Below are positions 8,778 through 16,714 of a stretch of 64,000 nt of DNA, one piece after another. Under the pieces are notes generated by a model. It was not told the DNA's origin. It saw nothing but the letters and a program-made list of their open reading frames with translations, and ran no database searches. Position 1 is the first letter of the stretch, and each line of letters begins with the position of its first letter. Source of the stretch: SZUA-309 sp965232595 (GTDB lineage: Bacteria; Pseudomonadota; Gammaproteobacteria; Pseudomonadales; Azotimanducaceae); NCBI GenBank assembly GCA_965232595.1, contig OZ246983.1, forward strand, positions 2,418,001 to 2,482,000. The letters run 5' to 3'. Both the position numbers and the translations under genes were made by a program.

Positions 8778-9413
8778 ATGAGGATCTTTATCTACTTCAG
8801 CTTGATTGGATTAATGCTCAGCGGATGTGCGGGCAAGCCCTCGATGAGCGAGCACCAGTGCGCGGTGGGCGACTGGGAAACCGTCGGTTATCGGGATGGT
8901 GTGAACGGTAAACGCAGCACCGCGCTGCTGATGCACCAGGACGCCTGCATGGAGCATGGCGTTTCCCCGGACCGGACTTCTTACATGAGCGGCTGGGATC
9001 AGGGCGCCCGTGAGTACTGCCAGCCGAACAACGGTTACCACATCGGTGAGCGCGGCTGGAGCCACAACAACATTTGCCCGCCGGAGCTCATGAGCGGCTT
9101 CCTCACCGCTTACGAAGAAGGTCGGCGCCTGTACCAGGCCCGGCTTGTGGTCTCGAACCTGGAGTGGGAGCTCGATCAGAAGACCAACCGGCTCGAAGCG
9201 ATTAAATCCGAGATCATCTCAGCCGGTGCCGCGCAGCTTAACGGCGAGCTGACGCTCGAGCAGCGGATCCAGCTGGGTGCTCGCGTGCAGCAACTGCTGG
9301 ACGAGCAGGCGCGACTGAAGCAGGAAATCCCGGCCCTCGAGGCTGAGCTCGCCGTCAAGTCCCGCGAGTTGGATCAGCTGACCCGAACCGTCGCCCTGGC
9401 GCGGCCCCGCTAA
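8778..9413 (+). CDS. DUF2799 family lipoprotein
   Basis: 211 aa, started at ATG 8778 because AGGAGGTG lies just upstream and the N-terminus is then a lipoprotein signal with lipobox LMLSGC (Cys17). The mature domain has the W-x2-x-GYRDGVNG pattern repeated as aromatic-Gly units, typical of DUF2799 (E. coli YfiL-like), and the C-terminal third is a coiled coil (about 130-205). It is probably envelope-located. Function is not known and nothing in the neighbourhood settles it. Confidence 0.75.
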   Translation: MRIFIYFSLIGLMLSGCAGKPSMSEHQCAVGDWETVGYRDGVNGKRSTALLMHQDACMEHGVSPDRTSYMSGWDQGAREYCQPNNGYHIGERGWSHNNICPPELMSGFLTAYEEGRRLYQARLVVSNLEWELDQKTNRLEAIKSEIISAGAAQLNGELTLEQRIQLGARVQQLLDEQARLKQEIPALEAELAVKSRELDQLTRTVALARPR

Positions 9414-9441
9414 GCGGCCTCATACGGCAAGGAGCCAGGAA

Positions 9442-9927
9442 ATGTGGAAACTGATTGTGCTGCTCGCCCTGCTGAGCGTCACTGCCTGGAGCCCGACGAC
9501 CGCTGCAGCTGACAAAGGCGCGCAGATCGTTGATGGCACGGATCCGGCGGCGCTGGTGAACATCATCCAGGATCTCGGCTACCGGGCCACCCTCGAGGTG
9601 GACGGCGAAGGAGATCCGCTGATTCGCTCGAGCGTTGGCGGCACTCAGTTTGCGCTGGTGTTCTATGGCTGCTCGGAGCAGAACGACGGCTGTCAGATCC
9701 TGCTCTTCAAGGCCGGATACGAGCTCAACGACAAAGTCGGCATGGACGTCATCAACCAGTGGAACGCCACGCGCCTGTTCGGGCGGGCCTACCTGGACGA
9801 CGTCAGCGATCCCTGGCTCGAGCTGGTGCTGAACATGCAGGGTGGGGTCACCCGCGCGCAGTTCGAAAAGACCTTCGAGTGGTGGGAAACGTCCGTAGGC
9901 GAGTTCGAGGACGAGATCGGGGTATGA
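9442..9927 (+). CDS. YbjN domain-containing exported protein
   Basis: 161 aa with a Sec signal peptide (about 1-23) followed by a YbjN-type domain, an alpha/beta fold resembling type III secretion chaperones: paired LGYRATLEVDGEGDPLI and NQWNATRLFGRAYL segments and a WW-containing C-terminal helix. It lies 28 nt after the DUF2799 gene on the same strand, so co-transcription is likely. The family is widespread and uncharacterised in the periplasm. Confidence 0.72.
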   Translation: MWKLIVLLALLSVTAWSPTTAAADKGAQIVDGTDPAALVNIIQDLGYRATLEVDGEGDPLIRSSVGGTQFALVFYGCSEQNDGCQILLFKAGYELNDKVGMDVINQWNATRLFGRAYLDDVSDPWLELVLNMQGGVTRAQFEKTFEWWETSVGEFEDEIGV

Positions 9928-9937
9928 ACCCCGGCAG

Positions 9938-9962
9938 GTACCCAGCTACGGCAGCTGGGTAC
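9938..9962. terminator. Hairpin between convergent ybjN-like gene and gltD
   Basis: Perfect 10-bp stem GTACCCAGCT / AGCTGGGTAC with loop ACGGC. It includes the gltD stop codon (9946-9948). No T-run follows on either strand, so it may act as a bidirectional transcript-end stabiliser rather than a classical intrinsic terminator. Confidence 0.55.
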
Positions 9963-11409
9963 TACCCATCAGGAAGCGGTCAACCTCACGGGCCGCCTCG
10001 CGACCTTCGTTGATCGCCCGCACCACCAGCGACTGACCGCGTCGGCAGTCACCCGCAACGAACACTTTCTCGTCACCGGTGGCGTACACGCCGTAGTCTG
10101 CCTTGTAGTTGGAGCGCTCGTCGTAGTCGATGCCGAGGGCATCAGAGACCGCGTGCTCCGGGCCCAGAAAGCCCATCGCCAGGAACACCAGATCTGCTGG
10201 CCACTCCCGCTCGCTGCCGGCGATGTTTTCGAACTTGCCGTCCTTCATCTCCACGTCCACGGTGCGGACCGCCTTCAGGTTGCCGTTCTCATCACCAACA
10301 AACTCGGTCGACGAGATGGAGTAGGTGCGCGGATCATCGCCGAACACCTGGGCGGCCTCCTGATGACCGTAGTCCGTGCGCAGGATCTTCGGCCAGGTGG
10401 GCCAGGGATTGTTCGGGGCTCTGTCATCCGGCGGCTGCGGGAACAGCTCGAAGTTCACCAGGCTCTTGCAGCCGTGCCGCAGCGAGGTGCCGATGCAGTC
10501 GGTGCCGGTGTCGCCGCCGCCGATGACGATCACGTGCTTGTCCTTGGCGGAGATGTAGTCGCCGTCCTCGTGCTCGCTGTCCAGCAGGCTCTTGGTGTTG
10601 GCGGTGAGGAACTCCATGGCGAAGTGCACGCCGTTCAGCTCGCGCCCGGGAATCGGCAGATCCCGCGGCACCGTGGCGCCGGTGGCGAGCAGCACCGCAT
10701 CATTCTCGGCGTGCAGGGTCCGGCCGTCGACAGAGTCGTCGCTGCCGTCCGCGACGGCGGTACCGGTGACGAAGGTAACCCCTTCCTCGCGCAGCAGGTT
10801 CACGCGGCGGTCGACCACTTCCGTTTTGTCGAGCTTCATGTTCGGGATGCCGTACATGAGCAGGCCGCCGATCCGGTCGGCACGCTCGTACACGGTCACG
10901 GTGTGGCCAGCCTTGTTCAGCTGATCGGCAGCGGCCAGGCCGGCAGGTCCCGAGCCGACGATGGCGACCGTCTTGCCGGTGCGCAGTGCCGGTGGGTTCG
11001 GCTGAATCCAGCCTTCGGCGTAGCCCCGATCGACGATGGCCATCTCGATGTTCTTGATGGTCACCGCCGGGCTGGTAATGCCGAGCACGCAGGCGCCCTC
11101 GCAGGGCGCCGGGCAAACGCGGCCCGTGAACTCGGGGAAGTTGTTGGTCTTGTGCAGCCGATCCAGGGCTTCCCGCCACTGGCCGCGATAGACCAGATCG
11201 TTCCACTCCGGGATCAGGTTGTGGATCGGGCAGCCTTCGTTGGACTGGCAGAACGGTACGCCGCAGTCCATGCAACGGGCACCCTGAGTGGTGAGCCGGT
11301 CCACATCGTGGTCGGTGTAGATCTCTTTGAAGTCCAGAAGTCGGGCCTGCGCGTCCCGATAGGGCGCGGCGTTGCGCTCGAACTCCATGAATCCAGTAAC
11401 TTTACCCAT
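9946..11409 (-). CDS. gltD: Glutamate synthase small subunit GltD
   Basis: NADPH-oxidising FAD/iron-sulfur subunit (487 aa) that passes electrons to GltB for the conversion of glutamine plus 2-oxoglutarate to two glutamates. N-terminal cysteine clusters are visible (CMDCGVPFC near residue 48 and CPAPCEGAC near 105), as are an FAD-binding GSGPAGLAA (about 155) and an NADP-binding GGGDTGTDC. The chosen ATG (11409) gives the conserved start MGKVTGFMEF; the longer frame reaches into gltB and is rejected. It lies 11 nt after gltB in the same operon. Confidence 0.95.
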   Translation of the reverse strand: MGKVTGFMEFERNAAPYRDAQARLLDFKEIYTDHDVDRLTTQGARCMDCGVPFCQSNEGCPIHNLIPEWNDLVYRGQWREALDRLHKTNNFPEFTGRVCPAPCEGACVLGITSPAVTIKNIEMAIVDRGYAEGWIQPNPPALRTGKTVAIVGSGPAGLAAADQLNKAGHTVTVYERADRIGGLLMYGIPNMKLDKTEVVDRRVNLLREEGVTFVTGTAVADGSDDSVDGRTLHAENDAVLLATGATVPRDLPIPGRELNGVHFAMEFLTANTKSLLDSEHEDGDYISAKDKHVIVIGGGDTGTDCIGTSLRHGCKSLVNFELFPQPPDDRAPNNPWPTWPKILRTDYGHQEAAQVFGDDPRTYSISSTEFVGDENGNLKAVRTVDVEMKDGKFENIAGSEREWPADLVFLAMGFLGPEHAVSDALGIDYDERSNYKADYGVYATGDEKVFVAGDCRRGQSLVVRAINEGREAAREVDRFLMGSTQLP

Positions 11410-11420
11410 CGTAGCTTCCG

Positions 11421-14400
11421 TTAACCCGCGCTGACGGCTGTTCGCCGTGCTTCCAGTACCCGTTTGTAGTCGGTTGGCATCACCTTCACGAACTCGCCCA
11501 GAGAGCGCTCCCAGTTCTCGAGCACCTGTCTCGCTACGGGTGATTCGGTGTAGTTGTAGTGCTTCTCGATCAGTGCCTTGAGCTCGGCGACGTCTTCGGG
11601 CGCGTCCATCGCTTCCAGCTCGACCATCTCCATGTTGCACTGACGGGCGAACGCCTGCTCCGGATCCCAGACGTAGGCGATGCCGCCGCTCATGCCGGCG
11701 GCGAAGTTGCGGCCGGTGGGGCCGAGGATGACGGCACGACCGCCGGTCATGTACTCGCAGCCATGATCACCGACGCCTTCGACCACGGCCGAAGCACCGG
11801 AGTTGCGCACGCAGAAACGCTCCGCAGCCACCCCGCGGAAGTAACACTCGCCGCTGGTCGCCCCGTACAGCACCACGTTGCCGATCAGGATCTGCTCCTC
11901 CGCCTTGAACGGGCTTTCCTTCGGCGGGTAGATGACGATGCGGCCGCCGGAGAGGCCTTTGCCGACAAAATCGTTGGCGTCACCCTCGACCTCCAGCGTC
12001 ACCCCTTTGGCCAGCCAGGCGCCGAAGCTCTGACCGGCAGAGCCGTGGAACTTGAAGTGCAGAGTCTCGTCCGGAAGCATCTCCGGGCCGACCTCGCGAA
12101 TGATCAGGTTCGAGAGCATGGCGCCCACCACCCGATTGGTGTTGACGATCGTCAGCTCGTCGTAGAGCTTCTGGCCGCTTCTGATCGCCGGCAGCGCCAG
12201 CTCCATGAGCTCGTTGTCGATGGCCCGATCGAGCTGGTGATCCTGGTCGTGGATGGCGTAGCTGCCGAGGAACTCCGCAGGCTCTTCCGCCGGCGTCAGC
12301 AGCTCGGTGAGGTCCAGCCCTTTGGCTTTCCAGTGATCGACCGCAGCATCCACGTGCAGGGCGTCCACCCGGCCGACCATGTCGTTCACCGTCTTGAAGC
12401 CGAGCTCGGCCATGATCGAGCGCAGCTCTTTGGCAACCATGAACAGGTAGTTCACCACGTGCTCCGGGGAGCCGGCGAACTTCTTCCTGAGCTCCGGATC
12501 CTGGGTCGCGATGCCCACCGGGCAGGTGTTCAGGTGGCACTTGCGCATCATGATGCAGCCGAGCGCAATCAGCGGCGCGGTGGCAAAGCCGAACTCCTCA
12601 GCGCCGAGCAGGGCAGCGATGGCCACGTCCCGACCGGTCTTGATCTGGCCGTCCGTCTGCAACACTACCCGGGAGCGCAGGTTGTTCAGCACCAGGGTCT
12701 GGTGGGTCTCGGCGATGCCGAGCTCCCAGGGCACGCCGGCGTGCTTGATAGAAGTGAGCGGCGATGCGCCGGTGCCGCCGGTGTCGCCGGCGATCACCAG
12801 GTGGTCGGCTCGGGCCTTGGTCACGCCCGCGGCCACGGTGCCGACGCCGATCTCAGCGCCCAGCTTGACGCTGATCCGCGCCTGCGGGTTGGCGTTCTTC
12901 AGATCGTGGATCAGCTGCGCCATGTCCTCGATGGAGTAGATGTCATGGTGCGGCGGTGGGCTGATCAGGCCGACGCCCGGCGTCGAGTGGCGGATGCTGG
13001 CGATCACGTCGTCCACCTTGTGACCGGGCAGCTCGCCGCCCTCACCGGGCTTGGCGCCCTGGATGATCTTGATCTGAATCTCGTCCGAGTTGGTCAGGTA
13101 GTTGATGGTGACGCCGAAGCGGCCGCTGGCCACCTGCTTGATGGCGCTGCGCTTGGAGTCGCCATTGGCAAGCGGAATGAACCGGCTCGGATCTTCGCCA
13201 CCCTCACCGGTGTTGGACTTGCCGCCCAGCCGGTTCATGGCGATGGCCAGGGATTCATGCGCCTCTGCGCTGATCGAGCCGAAGCTCATGGCGCCGGTCG
13301 CGAAGCGTTTGACGATCTCCTGCTCAGGCTCCACCTCGTCGAGCGCAATCGGGCCGCCGTTGGCGCCGGCTTTGAAGCTCAGCAGGCCGCGCAGCATGCT
13401 CTTCCTGGTGGATTCCTCGTTCACGTGGTTGGCGAATCGCCAGTAGGCGTCTTCGCTGTTGCTGCGCGATGCCACCTGCAGGTCGGCGATGGCTTCCGGA
13501 TCCCACATGTGCGTGTCGCCGTGCCGGCGCCAGTGAAAGTCGCCGGGATTCGGCAGCACGGCCACGTTTTCTGCGCGGCTCGGGTAGCCGAGCTGGTGGC
13601 GGCGCTGCATCTCCTCGGCCAGCACGTCGAGATTGACGCCCTGCACCCGGGAGGCGGTGCCGATGAAGGCGCGCTCGATGACGTCCTCGGCGAGGCCGAC
13701 CGCCTCGAAGATCTGCGCCCCCTTGTAAGACTGCAGGGTCGAGATGCCCATCTTGGCCATCACCTTGAGCATGCCCTTGGCCGTGCCTTTCCGGTATGCG
13801 GCCACCACGTCGTCGTCCGACTGAATGTGCGAGGCGCCGTCCAGGTAACCCTTGCGCCGGGAGTCCCAGAGCGCCTCGAACGCGAGGTAAGGGTTGATGG
13901 CGTCCGCGCCGTAGCCGACCAGCAGGCAGTGATGGTGCACTTCCCGCGCTTCGCCGGACTCGAGGATCAGGCCGATCCGGGTCCGGGACTCTTCCTCGTT
14001 CAGATGGTGATGCACGGTGCCTACGGCCAGCAGCGAGCTGATCGGCACGTGATCCACGTCCACGTTGCGGTCGGAGAGCACGACCAGAGAGTAGCCCTCG
14101 GCAATGGCGGACGACGCTTCAGCGCAGATACGATCGAGGGCCGCAACCAGGCCATCGCGTCCGGAGCTCGCCGGGAAGGTGATGTCGATTACCTTGCTGC
14201 GCCAGCCTCGGTGATCCATGTGCTTGAGCGCCGCCAGCTCCTCGTTGGAAAGGATCGGGTGCGGTATGCGCAGGCGATGGGCGTGCTGCTCAGTGGTCTC
14301 GAGCAGGTTCTGCTCAGGACCGACGTAGCAGTTCAGCGCCATGATCACTTCCTCGCGGATGGAATCGATAGCGGGGTTCGTCACCTGGGCGAAGCGCTGC

Positions 14401-16025
14401 TTGAAGTAGTCGTAGATCATGCGCGGCTTTTCGCTCATGACCGCCAGCGCCGCGTCGTTGCCCATGGAGCCGAGCGGGTCCCGGAGCTCGGTCACCAGCG
14501 GCTGCAGCATGATCTGCATGGTCTCGACCGTGTAGCCGAACGCCTGCATGCGCGGGGTCAGCGTTTCCGGGTTGAAGCCGTGTGACTCCTTGTCCGTGTC
14601 GAGCTCGGCGAGGTCGATGCGCTGGGCATCGAGCCAGGCCTTGTAGGGGCGGGCGGCTGCCCACTCCTGCTTGATCTCCTCATCCGGGATCATGCGGCCG
14701 GCTTCGAAGTCGATCAGGAAGATCCGACCCGGCTGCAGGCGGCCTTTCTCGATCACGGTTGCCGGGTCCACCTGCACCACGCCGACCTCTGAGGCCATGA
14801 TGCACTTGTCGTCATTGGTGATGTAGTAACGGGAGGGGCGCAGGCCGTTGCGGTCGAGCACGGCGCCGATATAGGTGCCGTCCGTGAAGGCGATGGAGGC
14901 CGGACCGTCCCAGGGTTCCATCAGGCAGGAGTTGTACTCGTAGAAGGCACGCTTGGCCTCATCCATATAAGGGTGCTGCTGCCAGGCTTCCGGGATCATC
15001 ATCAGCACGGCTTCCTGCAGCTTGCGGCCGTTCATCAGCAGGAACTCGAGCACGTTGTCGAAGGTGCCGGAATCCGAGCAGTCTTCCTCGACGATCGGGA
15101 ACAGCTTTCTCAGGTCGTCACCGAACAGCTCCGACTTGAGCGTGCCCTGGCGCGCGTTCATGGAGTTGCGGTTGCCGAGCAGAGTGTTGATCTCGCCGTT
15201 GTGGCTCATGAAGCGGTTCGGCTGCGCCCGGTCCCAGCTCGGGAAGGTGTTGGTGGAGAACCGGGAGTGGACCATGGCCAGATGGGACTCGAAGTCCTTG
15301 TCCTGCAGGTCCGGGTAGAACAGCGGCACCTGGTCCGGCGTCAGCATGCCCTTATAGATGATGACCTTTGAGGACAGGCTGCAGACGTAGAAGGCCTTCC
15401 GCTCCGCCAGATCGTGATCACCCCGCAGCCGGTGGGTGGCGTGCTTGCGGATCAGGTAGAGCTTGCGCTCGAAGTCGTCGCCGGAGACGCCCACCGCGCC
15501 GATGAACAGCTGCGCAAAGCTCGGCATCGCGGCCCGAGCCGCGTTGCCGATGCCGGCGCCGTCCGGGTGCACGGGCAGCTCACGCCAGCCGAGCAGCTGC
15601 TGGCCGGCAGCTTCGATTTCGGCCTCGAACACGGAGATGCAATGGGCGCGTGCCTTTTCGTCGTTCGGCAGGAAGACGTTGCCGACGCCGAACTTGCCAG
15701 CCTCCGGCAGCGCGGTGCCGAGAGAAGACTCAGCAACCTTGCTCAGAAACTTGAACGGCAGGCCCAGGAGGATGCCGGCGCCGTCGCCGGTGTTTTTCTC
15801 GTAGCCCACACCGCCGCGGTGCTCCATGCAGCAGTTCATGTTCAGGGCATCTTCGATGATCGAGCGGCTGGGGCGACCTTTGATGTCGCAGATGAAGCCG
15901 ACACCGCAGCTGTCTTTCTCGTTGGCCGGATCGTAGAGCCCCTGCTTGGCGGGGAACGCGGTCAGCGACTCGGTCTGCCTGGGCGCAATCTGCTGGCCAG
16001 GCGCGCTCTGGTTGTTCTCAATCAT
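11421..16025 (-). CDS. gltB: Glutamate synthase large subunit GltB
   Basis: 1534 aa NADPH-type glutamate synthase alpha subunit. The class II amidotransferase nucleophile is Cys40 in KDSCGVGFI, so a 39-residue propeptide is expected to be removed. The central domain, FMN-binding synthase domain, 3Fe-4S cysteines (CIMMRKCHLNTC) and the C-terminal GXGXG beta-helix are all present. With GltD it forms the GS-GOGAT ammonium assimilation route. It is transcribed toward gltD and away from the B12-controlled btuB gene. In Pseudomonas gltBD follows aroKB on the same strand; here it is inverted. Confidence 0.96.
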   Translation of the reverse strand: MIENNQSAPGQQIAPRQTESLTAFPAKQGLYDPANEKDSCGVGFICDIKGRPSRSIIEDALNMNCCMEHRGGVGYEKNTGDGAGILLGLPFKFLSKVAESSLGTALPEAGKFGVGNVFLPNDEKARAHCISVFEAEIEAAGQQLLGWRELPVHPDGAGIGNAARAAMPSFAQLFIGAVGVSGDDFERKLYLIRKHATHRLRGDHDLAERKAFYVCSLSSKVIIYKGMLTPDQVPLFYPDLQDKDFESHLAMVHSRFSTNTFPSWDRAQPNRFMSHNGEINTLLGNRNSMNARQGTLKSELFGDDLRKLFPIVEEDCSDSGTFDNVLEFLLMNGRKLQEAVLMMIPEAWQQHPYMDEAKRAFYEYNSCLMEPWDGPASIAFTDGTYIGAVLDRNGLRPSRYYITNDDKCIMASEVGVVQVDPATVIEKGRLQPGRIFLIDFEAGRMIPDEEIKQEWAAARPYKAWLDAQRIDLAELDTDKESHGFNPETLTPRMQAFGYTVETMQIMLQPLVTELRDPLGSMGNDAALAVMSEKPRMIYDYFKQRFAQVTNPAIDSIREEVIMALNCYVGPEQNLLETTEQHAHRLRIPHPILSNEELAALKHMDHRGWRSKVIDITFPASSGRDGLVAALDRICAEASSAIAEGYSLVVLSDRNVDVDHVPISSLLAVGTVHHHLNEEESRTRIGLILESGEAREVHHHCLLVGYGADAINPYLAFEALWDSRRKGYLDGASHIQSDDDVVAAYRKGTAKGMLKVMAKMGISTLQSYKGAQIFEAVGLAEDVIERAFIGTASRVQGVNLDVLAEEMQRRHQLGYPSRAENVAVLPNPGDFHWRRHGDTHMWDPEAIADLQVASRSNSEDAYWRFANHVNEESTRKSMLRGLLSFKAGANGGPIALDEVEPEQEIVKRFATGAMSFGSISAEAHESLAIAMNRLGGKSNTGEGGEDPSRFIPLANGDSKRSAIKQVASGRFGVTINYLTNSDEIQIKIIQGAKPGEGGELPGHKVDDVIASIRHSTPGVGLISPPPHHDIYSIEDMAQLIHDLKNANPQARISVKLGAEIGVGTVAAGVTKARADHLVIAGDTGGTGASPLTSIKHAGVPWELGIAETHQTLVLNNLRSRVVLQTDGQIKTGRDVAIAALLGAEEFGFATAPLIALGCIMMRKCHLNTCPVGIATQDPELRKKFAGSPEHVVNYLFMVAKELRSIMAELGFKTVNDMVGRVDALHVDAAVDHWKAKGLDLTELLTPAEEPAEFLGSYAIHDQDHQLDRAIDNELMELALPAIRSGQKLYDELTIVNTNRVVGAMLSNLIIREVGPEMLPDETLHFKFHGSAGQSFGAWLAKGVTLEVEGDANDFVGKGLSGGRIVIYPPKESPFKAEEQILIGNVVLYGATSGECYFRGVAAERFCVRNSGASAVVEGVGDHGCEYMTGGRAVILGPTGRNFAAGMSGGIAYVWDPEQAFARQCNMEMVELEAMDAPEDVAELKALIEKHYNYTESPVARQVLENWERSLGEFVKVMPTDYKRVLEARRTAVSAG

Positions 16026-16356
16026 CTCTCATTCCAAACTGGCTGACGGACCAAGGGGTCCGTTAGGGGCAAATCCGTCCCGGAACTCACCCGTAAAGCA
16101 GGCACGAAGATAGCCGTCTGCTCGCGAAAACCGAGCTTCAGATGGCGTTGGGTAAAGTCCGTCGGGCTAAGTCGTCAAACGATCTTGTTGTTTGCTAACT
16201 ATTTGTTTTCGTTCTTTTTATTCTGCCGCGAAACGACGGACGGACGATGCTATTTTCGCGCGAGGAACGGAACATCTCAAAAATAGGGCTTTGAATCAAG
16301 TTTGTGGTGAACGGCGCTCACTTGTGTTCTGCAATCCGCCCCGTAAAGTTGCTGCG
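16026..16356. other. Divergent intergenic region gltB / btuB, 5' half
   Basis: This AT-richer stretch should hold the gltB promoter (minus strand) and the promoter of the B12 riboswitch transcript (plus strand). A 7-bp perfect inverted repeat ACGGACC-AAGG-GGTCCGT (16046-16063) lies just upstream of the gltB start and would form a small hairpin in its leader. A TTGACG -35-like element on the minus strand is at 16173-16178, with only a weak -10. I see no gene here; the reading frame at 16192-16518 runs into the riboswitch and lacks coding character. Confidence 0.45.
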
Positions 16357-16642
16357 CTTGCCTGGGTGCGTCCAGTTACTTTTCTTAGACGCATGGGAAG
16401 TCGTGTGACGGTGGTGACGCTCAGTTGTTGCCCCGAATTCCGACACTGCCCCCGCAACGGTGATCGAGGGCGTGCGCTCTGGCGCACGCGGATGGGAGGC
16501 TGGCGCAGCCTTTTCTGAGAGGGCTCTCTGTAAGAGCTCTCTGCAAGAAAACGTGCCAGCCACTGCGATTGAGAAATCGTGGGAAGGCGCCTCCTCATCC
16601 GGATCCAATCCCCTCGTCAGTCCGGAGACCGACCCCGGCAAG
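16357..16642 (+). promoter_or_regulatory. Cobalamin (B12) riboswitch controlling btuB
   Basis: Class hallmarks appear in order: GGGAA (16395), the B12-box-like ACTGCCCCCGCAACGGTG (16445-16462), CACTG...TGGGAAGGCG (16561-16589) and the 3' box AGTCCGGAGACCGACC (16619-16634). The closing helix P1 can be drawn by eye: CTTGCCTGGGT (16357-16367) pairs over 11 bp, with one G-U, with ACCCCGGCAAG (16632-16642). An optional extension arm GCGTGCGC-TCTG-GCGCACGC is at 16470-16489. Binding of adenosylcobalamin or a relative is expected to repress the TonB receptor gene downstream. Confidence 0.9.
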
Positions 16643-16645
16643 GGA

Positions 16646-16667
16646 GTCAGCCAACTGGCTGACGTTT
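16646..16667 (+). terminator. Riboswitch expression platform hairpin
   Basis: GTCAGCC-AACT-GGCTGAC (16646-16663) followed by GTTTT starts three bases after riboswitch helix P1. It is a short intrinsic-terminator-like stem, so B12 control may act on transcription. The T-run is short, so translation control is also possible. Confidence 0.5.
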
Positions 16668-16714
16668 TGCTGTCTGCTACCGGCCACGCGGGGAAGCGTG
16701 GCCTGGGGGGATCC

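Noticed and set aside
10153..11424. 423-codon open frame antisense to gltD
   Set aside because: Composition follows gltD third-codon positions; no family features.
11559..14585. 1008-codon open frame antisense to gltB
   Set aside because: It mirrors the codon pattern of gltB in a GC-rich genome; gltB itself matches its family over full length, and the antisense protein has no recognisable domain.
16192..16518. Open frame of 108 codons upstream of btuB
   Set aside because: Runs into the structured core of the cobalamin riboswitch and has poor codon use and no ribosome site.
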